Notes under the pieces: model-generated
The model's database searches: none
What the model was told of the DNA's origin: nothing
The model's input: the letters and a program-made list of their open reading frames with translations, nothing else
NCBI GenBank assembly: GCA_963677165.2
Contig: CAXXSX010000001.1
Location: forward strand, 806,001 to 870,000
Reading direction: 5' to 3'
From: JAFGXT01 sp963677165
GTDB taxonomy: Bacteria > Verrucomicrobiota > Lentisphaeria > Victivallales > SZUA-371
DNA length: 64,000 nt
Position numbers and translations under genes: made by a program
Part shown: piece after piece, positions 8,299 to 17,483 of the stretch
Numbering within the stretch: position 1 is the first letter of the stretch
How the letters are laid out: the number at the start of each line of letters is the position of its first letter

Positions 8299-9147
8299 AT
8301 GATGGACAAGTCAGTGACTGTACAATCGCTGCTGCGGCAGACGATCGATATATTTCGTGAGGCTGGAATTGAAAATGCCAGAGGTGAAGCGGAAATAATC
8401 TTTTCTGAAAAGCTTAATATTCCGCGTCTTGAACTGTATACTTCTCCTGATGTTACCATTTCCAGTGTGGCACAGCATCAGTTGTGTGATCTCATTGAAC
8501 GAAGAACCTTGCGTGAACCGCTGCAATACATTCTTGGACATGCTCATTTTCGGGATCTTACCCTGGAAGTGGGACCGGGAGTCTTGATTCCCCGACCTGA
8601 AACCGAGCTACTGGCAGAATATGTTATAAAGCATGCTCCGTCCGAGTCCAGGGTGTGCGATATCGGGACCGGGTCCGGCGCAATTGCTTTGTCAGTTGCA
8701 TTTGAGCGGACTGACATCAGGGTTACCGGTATCGAGATCAGTGATGAAGCAATCAAATACGCGAAAACCAACCTGAGACGATACAAACTTGATAATGTAA
8801 GAATTATCAAAGGAGACTTGTTTCATGCGGTATCCAATGAAAAGTTTGATGTAATCACTGCCAATTTGCCCTATGTTGCCGAGGAGGAATATTTCAGCCT
8901 TGAAGAGGAAGTTAGATGTCATGAGCCGATCAAGGCACTTATTGGCGGAGCCGATGGGCTCGATCTGGTGAGAAAGCTGATTGCTCAGGCTCCGGAGCAC
9001 CTGACTACGGAAGGTTTCATAATTATGGAACTTGGAATTGGGCATGGCAAGGAAGTGTGTGATATTTGTAAAGCTACACGCTACTTTTCTGAAGCAAAAA
9101 TACTTAAGGATCTGACTGGTCGCGACCGTTTTGTGGTAGCCCGGTAA
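8299..9147 (+). CDS. prmC: Peptide chain release factor N5-glutamine methyltransferase
   Basis: Methylates the GGQ glutamine of release factors RF1/RF2 using SAM, in the cytoplasm. Family signs: an N-terminal helical domain; REPLQYILGHAHFRDL followed by VLIPRPETELLAEY; the SAM-binding DIGTGSGAIALS; and the substrate-glutamine motif, which reads NLPY instead of the usual NPPY at ANLPYVAEE. The start at 8299 (ATGATG preceded by GGGGG, 4 nt away) is preferred over an in-frame GTG at 8263 that overlaps the upstream gene. The usual neighbour prfA is not in the window. It converges on the glycosyltransferase gene with a 3-nt gap. Confidence 0.93.
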   Translation: MMDKSVTVQSLLRQTIDIFREAGIENARGEAEIIFSEKLNIPRLELYTSPDVTISSVAQHQLCDLIERRTLREPLQYILGHAHFRDLTLEVGPGVLIPRPETELLAEYVIKHAPSESRVCDIGTGSGAIALSVAFERTDIRVTGIEISDEAIKYAKTNLRRYKLDNVRIIKGDLFHAVSNEKFDVITANLPYVAEEEYFSLEEEVRCHEPIKALIGGADGLDLVRKLIAQAPEHLTTEGFIIMELGIGHGKEVCDICKATRYFSEAKILKDLTGRDRFVVAR

Positions 9148-9150
9148 TTA

Positions 9151-9873
9151 CTATTTCGACAGGTAAATTTTCAGTAGCAGGAAGGGCACTTTCAGTATAC
9201 TGGAAAACTTTAGTTTTGATCCTCCTACATCGCTCCACTGCATCAAAGGATATTCGTAGACTTTTCTTTTTACTTTTTCACGTCCGTAAATATTAACCAT
9301 TCTTTTATAGAGTTCTACATCAAACAGCCATTGAGTGATAAATGGTTCGCCGAAAATTTTTCCTGCGAGATCGGCAGAAAATAATTTAGCTCCACATTGC
9401 GTATCATATACCGGAATGTTCAGCATACAACTTACGGTGGTAGCAAAAATACGTCCCAGATAGTGACGTGTTTTTTTTCGATATACTTTGGAGCCAAGGC
9501 GTGCCAGACGGCAGCCGGTTACTGCTTCATAATCGTTGCTTTCAAAGATTTCCTTGAACTTATTGATTTCTTTCAACGGAGTTGCCATGTCCGCATCCCA
9601 GTAACCAACGTAAGTAGGCTTGTTCTCAAGAGATTTCAGTATGCCTTTGCGTACTGCTTCTGCTTTGCCGCTGTTACAAGAAAGATGGAGCACTGATATT
9701 TTGTCACTTTCCGACGCTAGCCTGTCAAGCATTACACCTGTTGTGTCTGTGCTGCCGTCATTGACGAGAAGAATCCAGATATTTTCCGAATTATCCAGAA
9801 ACTTGGTTATTTCTTGTTCCGGCAACCGGTCGGATTCATTATAACATGGAATTACTATTATAGTTTCTGACAT
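9151..9873 (-). CDS. Glycosyltransferase family 2, polyprenyl-phosphate glycosyltransferase-like
   Basis: A 240-residue GT-A fold enzyme, probably membrane-associated. It has the N-terminal IPCYNESDRLP, the nucleotide-sugar loop LLVNDGSTDTTG, and a DAD metal-binding motif in GYWDADMATPL, followed by a QCGAKLFSADLAG segment and a C-terminal hydrophobic patch. This layout resembles dolichyl/undecaprenyl-phosphate hexosyltransferases (ALG5/DPM1-like). It would move a sugar from a nucleotide donor to a lipid phosphate for a GT-C enzyme. It is the last gene of a three-gene operon, and its start overlaps the upstream methyltransferase by 16 nt, suggesting translational coupling. Confidence 0.85.
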   Translation of the reverse strand: MSETIIVIPCYNESDRLPEQEITKFLDNSENIWILLVNDGSTDTTGVMLDRLASESDKISVLHLSCNSGKAEAVRKGILKSLENKPTYVGYWDADMATPLKEINKFKEIFESNDYEAVTGCRLARLGSKVYRKKTRHYLGRIFATTVSCMLNIPVYDTQCGAKLFSADLAGKIFGEPFITQWLFDVELYKRMVNIYGREKVKRKVYEYPLMQWSDVGGSKLKFSSILKVPFLLLKIYLSK

Positions 9874-10628
9874 ATGATATAGCAGGATAATCCCGGTATT
9901 GTGATTTTAAGTTTTGAAAGGAAACGACATATTCGTGCATCCGCATATAATATAAACCGGATTATTCGAGTTATCAATGAGTTCTTTGAGTATTTCCACT
10001 TAAGGCCCGGAGTTGCATTGGAGAGTCGTTTATATTTATGCAGAATTCTTATAATTATGAGAGTAAAGAAAAAGTAGCTGTATTCCAGAGGTTCAAATTC
10101 GAATTCTTCAACTAATTCTTTTAAGTCTCGTATGGAATATCTTCTAAAATGTTTTAATTTTTTATCGTGCTCACTGAAAAAACATTTAAATGCCGGAACC
10201 GTTATGAACATTATGCTGCCGGATGAGATGATATTCATTTTCTGTAATGAAGAGATAAATTTTTTTTCATCTTCAATGTGCTCAAGGACATCAAATAGCA
10301 TCAGATGTTTCTTGGAACAGTTCCGAAACAAATTATCAAGGTTATTGTATATCTTCACGTTTTCAGATGTGATATTGTTTGAAACAATACTATTTATTTC
10401 ATCTGATAATGCAGAATCAATAGCCCAAAAATTATTTGTGGAAAAATGTTGTGCCAAGAAGTTAACCAAAAAACAATCACCACATCCGATATCGACGAAC
10501 TCATCGGAGTGGTTAACTTTATTTTCATATTGTTTAATAAGGAATAAAATAAACCTTTTTCTTGCCAATTCCCAAGGATGACGGTACGGGGTCTCTATAT
10601 CCTCATATTCTATCTCACAAATATCCAT
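9858..10628 (-). CDS. SAM-dependent methyltransferase (class I)
   Basis: A 256-residue protein with the SAM-binding motif VDIGCGDCFLVNFLA (about residue 46), FDVLEHIEDEKKFISSL as the post-II segment, and a C-terminal half rich in hydrophobic and basic residues that may touch the membrane. The substrate is unknown. It sits between the YfhO-like gene (14-nt overlap) and the glycosyltransferase (16-nt overlap), the arrangement expected for a tightly coupled operon acting on a lipid-linked or surface glycan. The region is more AT-rich than its neighbours. Confidence 0.82.
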   Translation of the reverse strand: MDICEIEYEDIETPYRHPWELARKRFILFLIKQYENKVNHSDEFVDIGCGDCFLVNFLAQHFSTNNFWAIDSALSDEINSIVSNNITSENVKIYNNLDNLFRNCSKKHLMLFDVLEHIEDEKKFISSLQKMNIISSGSIMFITVPAFKCFFSEHDKKLKHFRRYSIRDLKELVEEFEFEPLEYSYFFFTLIIIRILHKYKRLSNATPGLKWKYSKNSLITRIIRFILYADARICRFLSKLKITIPGLSCYIICQKL

Positions 10629-13077
10629 TTGCCTTATTTGTGCCTTTCTGAAGCATGATAATTAATAAATAATACAACAGAAATAGGACTAAAGCAAGTT
10701 GAATTGTTGATGATATACTAAAAAATACTACCGGTAAAACCGGCTTAAATTGCAGCATTACTTTTGAATGCCCTTTGGGAAGCTTTACTGTCTGCATAAT
10801 ATAATTGGCCCGCAGGACTTTGGTCGGCTTGTTGTTTACGATACACTTCCAGCCAGAATGATAGCTGTTGCTTACTACCAAATATCCTGATGCATTACTG
10901 TCTGCTGTTAATTCGAGCTTATCCGGTTTATACCCAGTGATTTCTACTTTCGCGGAAAAAGGAGGCAGTTGCGACCGGTTCAAAGCTGTTTCTTGTGATT
11001 CGAGAACTACTTGTTTGCTGAAATCATCATGGCTCATCTTACTTATTATCTGTAATGCTTGATCGGCCGAGGCTGCATATATAGTCTCAGGAACCATAAA
11101 TGCTCGGGGAAATGCCTGGGTATTTTCTGATATGGCCATTTCTTTGTTGTATATAAGCTTAAATTTTTTATCTTTAATCGGTTGCTGAAGAGGGCCGGTT
11201 ATAAGGTATTTGGTATTCAATAGGTCGATCATGGGAGATTGGGCGGAATTGAAAAAGAGTGCCCGCCGCATAAAATCGGGTTTATTTTTATATTTTTGAC
11301 ATGCGTTAGCATATTGACGATATCTACTGGAAATGGATGATGAATAACCACCAATATCTTCAAGACCGTACGGAACAAATCCATTTAGATAAAAACGTCC
11401 GAGCATCATAATCCTGAAAGGTTTCGCTTGATTTACAAGGTAATTAATTCCCGGAGTGGATGGAAAGGTTCTATCGGTGGTAACGGCTGTGTTATAACTC
11501 CAGCCGAATATCATTAATTCAGCTAGAGCGGAGCATATTAAGACTCCGCAGAATATCATTTTGAGTTGTTTTCTGCGGAAATATATGATTGCGAGACATG
11601 CAAGCAAAGTTATAGCGGTAAATGTCAGCGGAACAAATATACGAGGAGAGGTATATGAATAAAATTTTTCGGCGAATTCAAGATATTCTTTCAAGTGACC
11701 AGGATTATTGAAAATGGTATTGACCCCATTTGAAGTGGTTGCCCACCATGGAATAAACAGGATCAACGTTGTTAAAGCTGCAAACAATATGGTGAGTATT
11801 GTTTTCCGGGGAGAGGGAAGGTTACGGACAATAATATCCAGTCCAAATGCGGAGCAGACTACCACGCTGAATCCGAACAATTGGAGCAGGCGAGAAGCAG
11901 TAGTAAGTTTCAAGCCCGGCACCAGCTGGTACAGGGGATAGTATAAGTATGTTCCCATGACCATTAATAATATTACGATAGAAGATATGAAGAAGAATCT
12001 TAAGACGCGGTATTTTTTTAGGCCGAAAAGCGAAGCCAGAAACAGGAATAAAACCGGAATTCCACAGTATAGGCACATTTCACTAAAGTTATTATAGACC
12101 TGGGTTTTGCTGTCACGGGGAATAAAATTAAATGTTTCAGTGGGAGAACCGAAGAGGAATGGAAAGATCATTTGCGGCAGTAGTCTCGCCGGAACCCGTC
12201 CGGTTTTCTGGAACAGTTGATCGAAGCTGTAGGGAGTTCGAGTGCTGTCTGAATACATCTCGTAATGTTCCAGAAAGAAATTCAGGCCGCTCATGAAGCA
12301 GACGAATACAGCCAACAGTATTCCGGCCGATTTTTTGATAACCAGGCGTTTCTTTTTTGTCAGTAATATTCTATATAGAACATATATTCCGAAGAACAGC
12401 ATCTGCAGCATAAATAGATGAGCATACCCGGAACTGATTCCCCAGCAGAAAACAAGACTCATCATCAGCCAGTTGACCGCTCCTGGTTTGCGCCACCAGC
12501 GGTCAATGCATAAAAGTCCAGCTGGTAGGGTTGCCGCAAGGAGAAGGAACGATTCAAATTCGAACCAGCACATAATATAGCCGTTAAACATCCAAAGAAT
12601 TGCCCCGAGCAAAGAAGAGAGATTTTTTCTCCTCAGATTTCTTATATATAGAAAACAGAAAATCCCGTTTGCTGCCAGATGAAGAAAAAGAAAAATATCG
12701 TGTGCCTTTACAGGAGGAATTAATCCGTAATACATTACTCTAAAAGGTGTAGTATAGTAGCTGTAAAACGGAATTCCACAGAAAAACGTATCATTCCACA
12801 TGGGAAGATTGAAGATGGATGTAAAATTGTTATGAAAAAATGTATTTGACAAAAATAAGCCGCCAGGATAAGGTGCATTTATCGGATCAGTCAGCAGATG
12901 ATTGTTAATTTTTACTTTTTGAAGCCAGGGATAGAAGTTATTCAAAGTGTCAAACGCATAAAAAGTCTTTCCCTGCCACCAGACTGGAAAGAAGAATATC
13001 ACTGCCGCAAGCAGTATTACCGCGATGCAGATAAGATCGATACGGCGGCGTACAAAAAAATTACGTTCGGATGACAT
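10615..13077 (-). CDS. YfhO-family polytopic membrane protein (putative GT-C glycosyltransferase)
   Basis: An 820-residue protein with more than ten hydrophobic segments and an extracytoplasmic C-terminal domain containing SNASGYLVVSNSYHSGWKC, a Tyr/Trp-rich segment typical of the YfhO family, then a last helix. YfhO proteins are linked to glycosylation of teichoic acid or other surface polymers in Gram-positives; here the acceptor is unknown. AGGGA lies before the ATG and a good promoter (13104-13132) lies upstream. First gene of the operon with a methyltransferase and a lipid-phosphate glycosyltransferase, which together fit synthesis or decoration of a surface glycan. Confidence 0.85.
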   Translation of the reverse strand: MSSERNFFVRRRIDLICIAVILLAAVIFFFPVWWQGKTFYAFDTLNNFYPWLQKVKINNHLLTDPINAPYPGGLFLSNTFFHNNFTSIFNLPMWNDTFFCGIPFYSYYTTPFRVMYYGLIPPVKAHDIFLFLHLAANGIFCFLYIRNLRRKNLSSLLGAILWMFNGYIMCWFEFESFLLLAATLPAGLLCIDRWWRKPGAVNWLMMSLVFCWGISSGYAHLFMLQMLFFGIYVLYRILLTKKKRLVIKKSAGILLAVFVCFMSGLNFFLEHYEMYSDSTRTPYSFDQLFQKTGRVPARLLPQMIFPFLFGSPTETFNFIPRDSKTQVYNNFSEMCLYCGIPVLFLFLASLFGLKKYRVLRFFFISSIVILLMVMGTYLYYPLYQLVPGLKLTTASRLLQLFGFSVVVCSAFGLDIIVRNLPSPRKTILTILFAALTTLILFIPWWATTSNGVNTIFNNPGHLKEYLEFAEKFYSYTSPRIFVPLTFTAITLLACLAIIYFRRKQLKMIFCGVLICSALAELMIFGWSYNTAVTTDRTFPSTPGINYLVNQAKPFRIMMLGRFYLNGFVPYGLEDIGGYSSSISSRYRQYANACQKYKNKPDFMRRALFFNSAQSPMIDLLNTKYLITGPLQQPIKDKKFKLIYNKEMAISENTQAFPRAFMVPETIYAASADQALQIISKMSHDDFSKQVVLESQETALNRSQLPPFSAKVEITGYKPDKLELTADSNASGYLVVSNSYHSGWKCIVNNKPTKVLRANYIMQTVKLPKGHSKVMLQFKPVLPVVFFSISSTIQLALVLFLLYYLLIIMLQKGTNKANGYL

Positions 13078-13103
13078 AAAGTTCCCTTTGATTATGCGGG
13101 TTA

Positions 13104-13132
13104 AATATATACTGTTTATCGGTTATTGACAA
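13104..13132 (-). promoter_or_regulatory. Sigma70-like promoter of the YfhO operon
   Basis: On the minus strand, TTGTCA (13132-13127), a 17-bp spacer and TATATT (13109-13104). The -35 element overlaps, on the opposite strand, the -35 of the plus-strand promoter at 13126. Confidence 0.6.
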
Positions 13133-13154
13133 ATATCTAATATGAATATATCAT
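13126..13154 (+). promoter_or_regulatory. Sigma70-like promoter of the hydrolase-acyltransferase gene
   Basis: TTGACA (13126-13131), 17-bp spacer, TATCAT (13149-13154). The expected transcription start near 13161 leaves a leader of about 115 nt before the ATG at 13276 and supports that start. Confidence 0.6.
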
Positions 13155-13275
13155 TCAAGCAGTCTTTTTAACAAAAAACTATTGCTTGAAGACCATATCT
13201 GGTGTACTTTACAACAATAATTGTTCAGCGTTAATATTTTTTGATTTCATTTGTCAAGTGTTAAGCAGGGAGACT

Positions 13276-15861
13276 ATGGGGCCGGAAGACTATAAATATA
13301 TTAATATCAATGGAATTTCCATTGCTTATTCAGACCATGGCGAAGGTCGGACCATATTGTTTGTTCATGGTTTTGCCACTTTTTCTTATACTTGGCACAA
13401 GCTTTGTAAATATATTCCCGATGAATTCAGAATCGTTAGTCTTGACCTGAAAGGGCATGGCTATTCTGAAAAACGTTGTGACAATAATTTGGCTCCGGTT
13501 GACCAGGCGGTAATCCTTGCCGAATTTATCCGTAAAATGAATCTGCGTGATTTTATTCTTATCGGTCATTCAATTGGCGGGGCAATCGGCCTTATTTCGA
13601 TGTTCAATGAAGATATAAGAACTCGGGTTCATAAACTCGTAGTTCTAGACAGTACTGGCGTTGAATTGAAACTCCCTGTATTCATTGCGGACCTGACCTC
13701 GGCTTCTCCGGGCAGTTATCTGGTGAAATATGCCAATGAAGACTTAATGGCCTGGCTGGTATTGCAGCAGGCTTTTTACGATGAAACTCAGATCGACGAA
13801 GAACTTGTTACTCAATATGGTGATGTCTTGCGGCAGGAATTTGCCAAAGAGTGTATCGTGGCTTCCGCCAGACAGATTGCCGATTCCAGGATCAGGTCAT
13901 TTCATGAAAAACTGCGTGATATTGATGTGCCCGTATTGATCGTTTGGGGAGAGCAGGATGCTATTGCCGATCTGGATGGAGCGAAACATATACAGTCGTT
14001 TTTGAAACGGTCCACTTTGTCGATTATTCCGGAATGCGGACATTCTCCCCAGGAGGAAAAGCCGTATGAGACTGCTCTTGAGATTGCCGGATTTATTGGG
14101 TTTCATGTTCGTGAACTGGAACCGGAAGCTGTGGAAGCGGAGTCTGGAGAGGGGGATGATTCAGAAACCGTAATTGCGCCGGATTCTCCCGAGCAGGAGA
14201 AGCTGATTTCAAAGACTGGAGCAAAAATTTCCCGTTCTGTCAGCAATATTAAGCATGCTTCCAGCCACTATATTCGAAAACTTAAGATGAGCCGTTTGGT
14301 TGATCGTGTTACATTGGGAACAATAATTATTTTTATTTTTATAAAAATACTTCAGTTTCTTAAGACAATCGGATTTAAAGCCGAAGAAAACGGTTGGCGT
14401 AAGGCTACCGGTATATTTCTTAAACGAGAGCATTCCAAATTCATGCTGGCAAGCTTCAGGCTTCATTATCTGTCAGATGAACGAGACGTTGATTTTGATG
14501 AAGCGAAACAGCTGTTGATTGAGCGTCTTGCAGATTTTCTCAGGCAGAATCCAGCTTGTCACTGGACGCTGGACTGGAGTCGCAAGCTGCTGCTGAAACG
14601 GAAAAAGATTTTCTTTACTGATGTTGTGGAAGTAGAATATGATCACGATGGTGTGTTGCTGAAGATGGTGCCGTATCTTGATCATTCACGCGAGAGCTTC
14701 TATGGACTTAACGACACAATAATCCAGGATGCAGTTAATCAAATGGTGATTACTTATAATGAGAACCGTCATCTTGAAGATCATCGCCGACCATGGATCA
14801 TTGAGAAAAGATTGCGGCGCTGGTGCAGAAAATATAAACTTTCGTATTCAGGACGCCAGGAACTTCGTTGGTTAATTGATCGAATCATGAACAGTACCAT
14901 TATTCAGTTTGAGATTCTTACGGACAATCAGGACAAGCTGACCCGTTCTCGTCTGGCGACCCCAAAATTGAATAAACGAAAGCATCCTGGTACAGGATTG
15001 ATGAATATTGTTTGTCGTTTTACGCATGACTATAAAGAATCCGATCTTTGGTTTCAGCATCATCATGTTCCGGTAGATGGCATGCCGATGCAGGAAATGC
15101 TTGAAAAGCTCAAGGCGGAATGGGGCCAAGTTGCGCCCATTCAGTATCCCGCTTTGACTGGTGGAAATTCAATGCCGGAGATTTTCTATTTTGGCGACCG
15201 GGTTTTCCGGGCCAGAATGTATGTTAATTTTGATAAGCTGATTAAGGTAAGACGGCTTGTGAATGAAAAATATTATGCGGAAATGGGAGGCCCGGCAACC
15301 ATTGCCAGCCTGATTATATGGGGGTTGGCCTACAGTAAATTTTTTGCTGATAAGAAGTGCCTGTTTCCTGTGGATACTGCATCTATCGATGAATTTCCCA
15401 CGGACCGGAACATCAGTCTGCTGACCATTCGTCCCGGACGTTTCTTTAACCGGACAAACCGTTTGGAAGGCTTTCTGAAATTTCAGCGCGAATTTAATCA
15501 GCGTTTGCTGGCAACTCAAATGGGAAAGAGTGAAAGTCATGAAATGCTGGAACTCTACGCGATTGCTCACCCCGTCTTTTACTATATTGCCAAGCATTTC
15601 ATGCCTAAGGCATTAAGTGAAATTATGGGGTCAGTCGGTGTGACTATTATTAAAAACGCTGAAATGTTTGTCAGTCCATTGACTGAAATTCAGCTTAACG
15701 GTTTTATGGCGATCGGGAATCTTAGAATGCCTACAGAAGATGGAAAGACTGCCGGGGCCGTAAGTATTTGTGGTTCAAAACAACAGATAAAAGAATACAT
15801 TAAGGCGGTTAATTCCCTGGCGGAAAATTGTGACATCTTTGTCGGCGTCAGCCTGGTCTGA
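13276..15861 (+). CDS. Alpha/beta-hydrolase fused to CAT-like acyltransferase domain
   Basis: An 861-residue two-enzyme fusion. Residues ~1-285 are an alpha/beta hydrolase with the complete triad: Ser99 in GHSIGG, Asp228 in WGEQDAIAD, His256 in ECGHSPQ, plus the oxyanion segment VHGFATF. An acidic linker and a hydrophobic segment (about 345-358) follow. Residues ~370-861 form a second domain with HHHVPVDG at 595-602, matching the HHxxxDG signature of chloramphenicol-acetyltransferase/condensation/acyl-CoA acyltransferase enzymes. The start at 13276 is chosen for GGGAG 7 nt upstream, although the frame is open from 13186. Likely role: hydrolysis and re-esterification of acyl chains on a lipid. 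The substrate is unknown. Confidence 0.8.
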   Translation: MGPEDYKYININGISIAYSDHGEGRTILFVHGFATFSYTWHKLCKYIPDEFRIVSLDLKGHGYSEKRCDNNLAPVDQAVILAEFIRKMNLRDFILIGHSIGGAIGLISMFNEDIRTRVHKLVVLDSTGVELKLPVFIADLTSASPGSYLVKYANEDLMAWLVLQQAFYDETQIDEELVTQYGDVLRQEFAKECIVASARQIADSRIRSFHEKLRDIDVPVLIVWGEQDAIADLDGAKHIQSFLKRSTLSIIPECGHSPQEEKPYETALEIAGFIGFHVRELEPEAVEAESGEGDDSETVIAPDSPEQEKLISKTGAKISRSVSNIKHASSHYIRKLKMSRLVDRVTLGTIIIFIFIKILQFLKTIGFKAEENGWRKATGIFLKREHSKFMLASFRLHYLSDERDVDFDEAKQLLIERLADFLRQNPACHWTLDWSRKLLLKRKKIFFTDVVEVEYDHDGVLLKMVPYLDHSRESFYGLNDTIIQDAVNQMVITYNENRHLEDHRRPWIIEKRLRRWCRKYKLSYSGRQELRWLIDRIMNSTIIQFEILTDNQDKLTRSRLATPKLNKRKHPGTGLMNIVCRFTHDYKESDLWFQHHHVPVDGMPMQEMLEKLKAEWGQVAPIQYPALTGGNSMPEIFYFGDRVFRARMYVNFDKLIKVRRLVNEKYYAEMGGPATIASLIIWGLAYSKFFADKKCLFPVDTASIDEFPTDRNISLLTIRPGRFFNRTNRLEGFLKFQREFNQRLLATQMGKSESHEMLELYAIAHPVFYYIAKHFMPKALSEIMGSVGVTIIKNAEMFVSPLTEIQLNGFMAIGNLRMPTEDGKTAGAVSICGSKQQIKEYIKAVNSLAENCDIFVGVSLV

Positions 15862-15926
15862 TTCTATTATTTCTTACAAAATTACTGTTTGATTTGTTCT
15901 TTGTGGTTATCTTCTTTGGGGTTTTA

Positions 15927-15954
15927 TTGCAATGCTGTATTATTGTAATATATT
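15927..15954 (+). promoter_or_regulatory. Possible promoter of the AraC-type gene
   Basis: TTGCAA (15927-15932), 16-bp spacer, TATATT (15949-15954), about 30 bp before the ATG at 15985. Confidence 0.35.
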
Positions 15955-15984
15955 AGATATATACCGAAATTTATAACGAATATC

Positions 15985-16893
15985 ATGAAGACAAATCAAA
16001 GTAAAATCGTTCGTGAAAGTTTTGACGGCATTGGCTGGATATGGCGTTCAAAAGGAAAGGACTATGTCAGGGAATTTTATGGTGGAAGCCATTACATTCC
16101 TGATAATAATTTCCCTTTACAGGTTTTGTTTGTCCATGATGAGCACTGTTATGAGAACTATTATCGCCGGCGTGAGCACTCGGAAGTATTTTCGATAGAA
16201 CTTGTATTGGAAGGTTCTATGGTATTTAAACAGGATGCCCGTGAGTATCGGGTAATGCCGGGAGAGGTGTTTCTTATTCATCTCGACCGGGAAAATGAAT
16301 TTATGGTTGGACCGGAAAAGAACTGTCATCGACTGGCCTGTGCCTTAACCGGAAAATGTCTGAATTATATGCTCCATTCGACCCGGTTGATTGAGCATGA
16401 CGTAATAAAACTGAATGATGTTGCTGTAGTTGAGAATCTTATGCGAAAGTGTCTGGAAGTGTTTAAAACCATGCGGCCGGAATTCAGGAAAAATGCAGCC
16501 GGACTTGCTTTTCAACTATTACTCGAGCTGAGCGAATGTCTTAACAAGTCATTCCATAACTCTGATCTGGTTGATCGTGCTGTCAGGATTATGGAAGATC
16601 ACTTGTCACAACATTTGAGTCTGAAAAAGCTTGCGGAGCTGGTGGGAACCTCACGTTCTTCTCTGACCGATTCTTTTAATAAGCATGTGAATGATTCGCC
16701 GATTAATTATTTTATTTTTTTGAAAATGGAAGCGGCCAAATCAATGTTGGTCAGTACCGGGTTGCAGGTTCAGGAAATCGCGGTGATGGTTGGCTATGAT
16801 AATCCGTTGTATTTTTCAACTGAATTTAGAAAGCGTGAAGGGGTATCTCCAAGGGAATATCGTCGGAATAATGCGTCGAAGCGGAAATTATAA
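15985..16893 (+). CDS. AraC-family transcriptional regulator with N-terminal cupin sensor
   Basis: A 302-residue DNA-binding regulator. The N-terminal half (residues ~30-130) has the beta-strand and turn pattern of the AraC ligand-binding cupin, including SIELVLEGSMVF and YRVMPGEVFLIH. The C-terminal ~100 residues carry two helix-turn-helix units: SLKKLAELVGTSRSSLTDSF and VQEIAVMVGYDNPLYFSTEF, with the REGVSPREYRR tail typical of the family. The ligand is probably a sugar, as for most of this group. No target operon is adjacent; its stop overlaps the convergent gene below by 6 nt. There is no obvious ribosome-binding site before the ATG. Confidence 0.9.
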   Translation: MKTNQSKIVRESFDGIGWIWRSKGKDYVREFYGGSHYIPDNNFPLQVLFVHDEHCYENYYRRREHSEVFSIELVLEGSMVFKQDAREYRVMPGEVFLIHLDRENEFMVGPEKNCHRLACALTGKCLNYMLHSTRLIEHDVIKLNDVAVVENLMRKCLEVFKTMRPEFRKNAAGLAFQLLLELSECLNKSFHNSDLVDRAVRIMEDHLSQHLSLKKLAELVGTSRSSLTDSFNKHVNDSPINYFIFLKMEAAKSMLVSTGLQVQEIAVMVGYDNPLYFSTEFRKREGVSPREYRRNNASKRKL

Positions 16894-17424
16894 TTTAGGG
16901 CTTGGCAATACTGAATTGCTTTCTGAGTCTGATTTCTCTTTTTTCTTTGGTGCTGTTTTTTTGTTGGACTTTTTCTTTTTAGGAGTAGTTTCGACTTGTT
17001 CTATTTTATCGACTTCAAGGTAATACTGTGGAAATTTTGCTGCTAATCGTTTTCGGTATTTGGTTGTGATTTTACGGAATTTTTTTACTTTTCCATAAAC
17101 AATAACTTTTGATTTATTTTTGATTTCCATTAGAGATTTACCAGCATCACTTTTTTTTCGAAGCAAAAAAGGAACTGAAGTTGGAGCGGTTTTTAGATAA
17201 TAATATTTATCTGAGTCGAATCCCCGGTAAGTTAGCCAGCCGGGAAAGTTTGGTATGAAATGACTGTAATAGGTACTAATTACAATATTTTTGTTTGAGT
17301 ACTCTTCTGGAGTAGCCCTGAGTTCCTTAATGCTGACTTCTTTCGCGTTTGAAGAAAGCGCAACAACGTTTATCGTGGTTATAAGTATCATGACTGATAA
17401 AAAATAAAGCTGAAATTTTTTCAT
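16888..17424 (-). CDS. Secreted protein with possible OB-fold and lysine-rich tail
   Basis: A 178-residue protein with a signal peptide (basic MKK, hydrophobic core to about residue 25, likely cleavage after SSNAK). The middle part (residues ~28-145), with KNIVISTYYSHFIP, YYYLKT, KVIVYGKVKKF and YYLEVDKIEQVE, has the strand spacing of an OB-fold domain; this is an inference. The last ~35 residues are a Lys/Ser-rich low-complexity tail. AGGAA precedes the start by 9 nt. It sits between the AraC-type gene (convergent) and the antiporter (same strand, 59-nt gap). Function unknown. Confidence 0.75.
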   Translation of the reverse strand: MKKFQLYFLSVMILITTINVVALSSNAKEVSIKELRATPEEYSNKNIVISTYYSHFIPNFPGWLTYRGFDSDKYYYLKTAPTSVPFLLRKKSDAGKSLMEIKNKSKVIVYGKVKKFRKITTKYRKRLAAKFPQYYLEVDKIEQVETTPKKKKSNKKTAPKKKEKSDSESNSVLPSPKL

Positions 17425-17483
17425 AACGTACCATTCCTGTTTTACAAAGTAACGCCGGAGTCCTCAAAATATTGTGTTATGGA

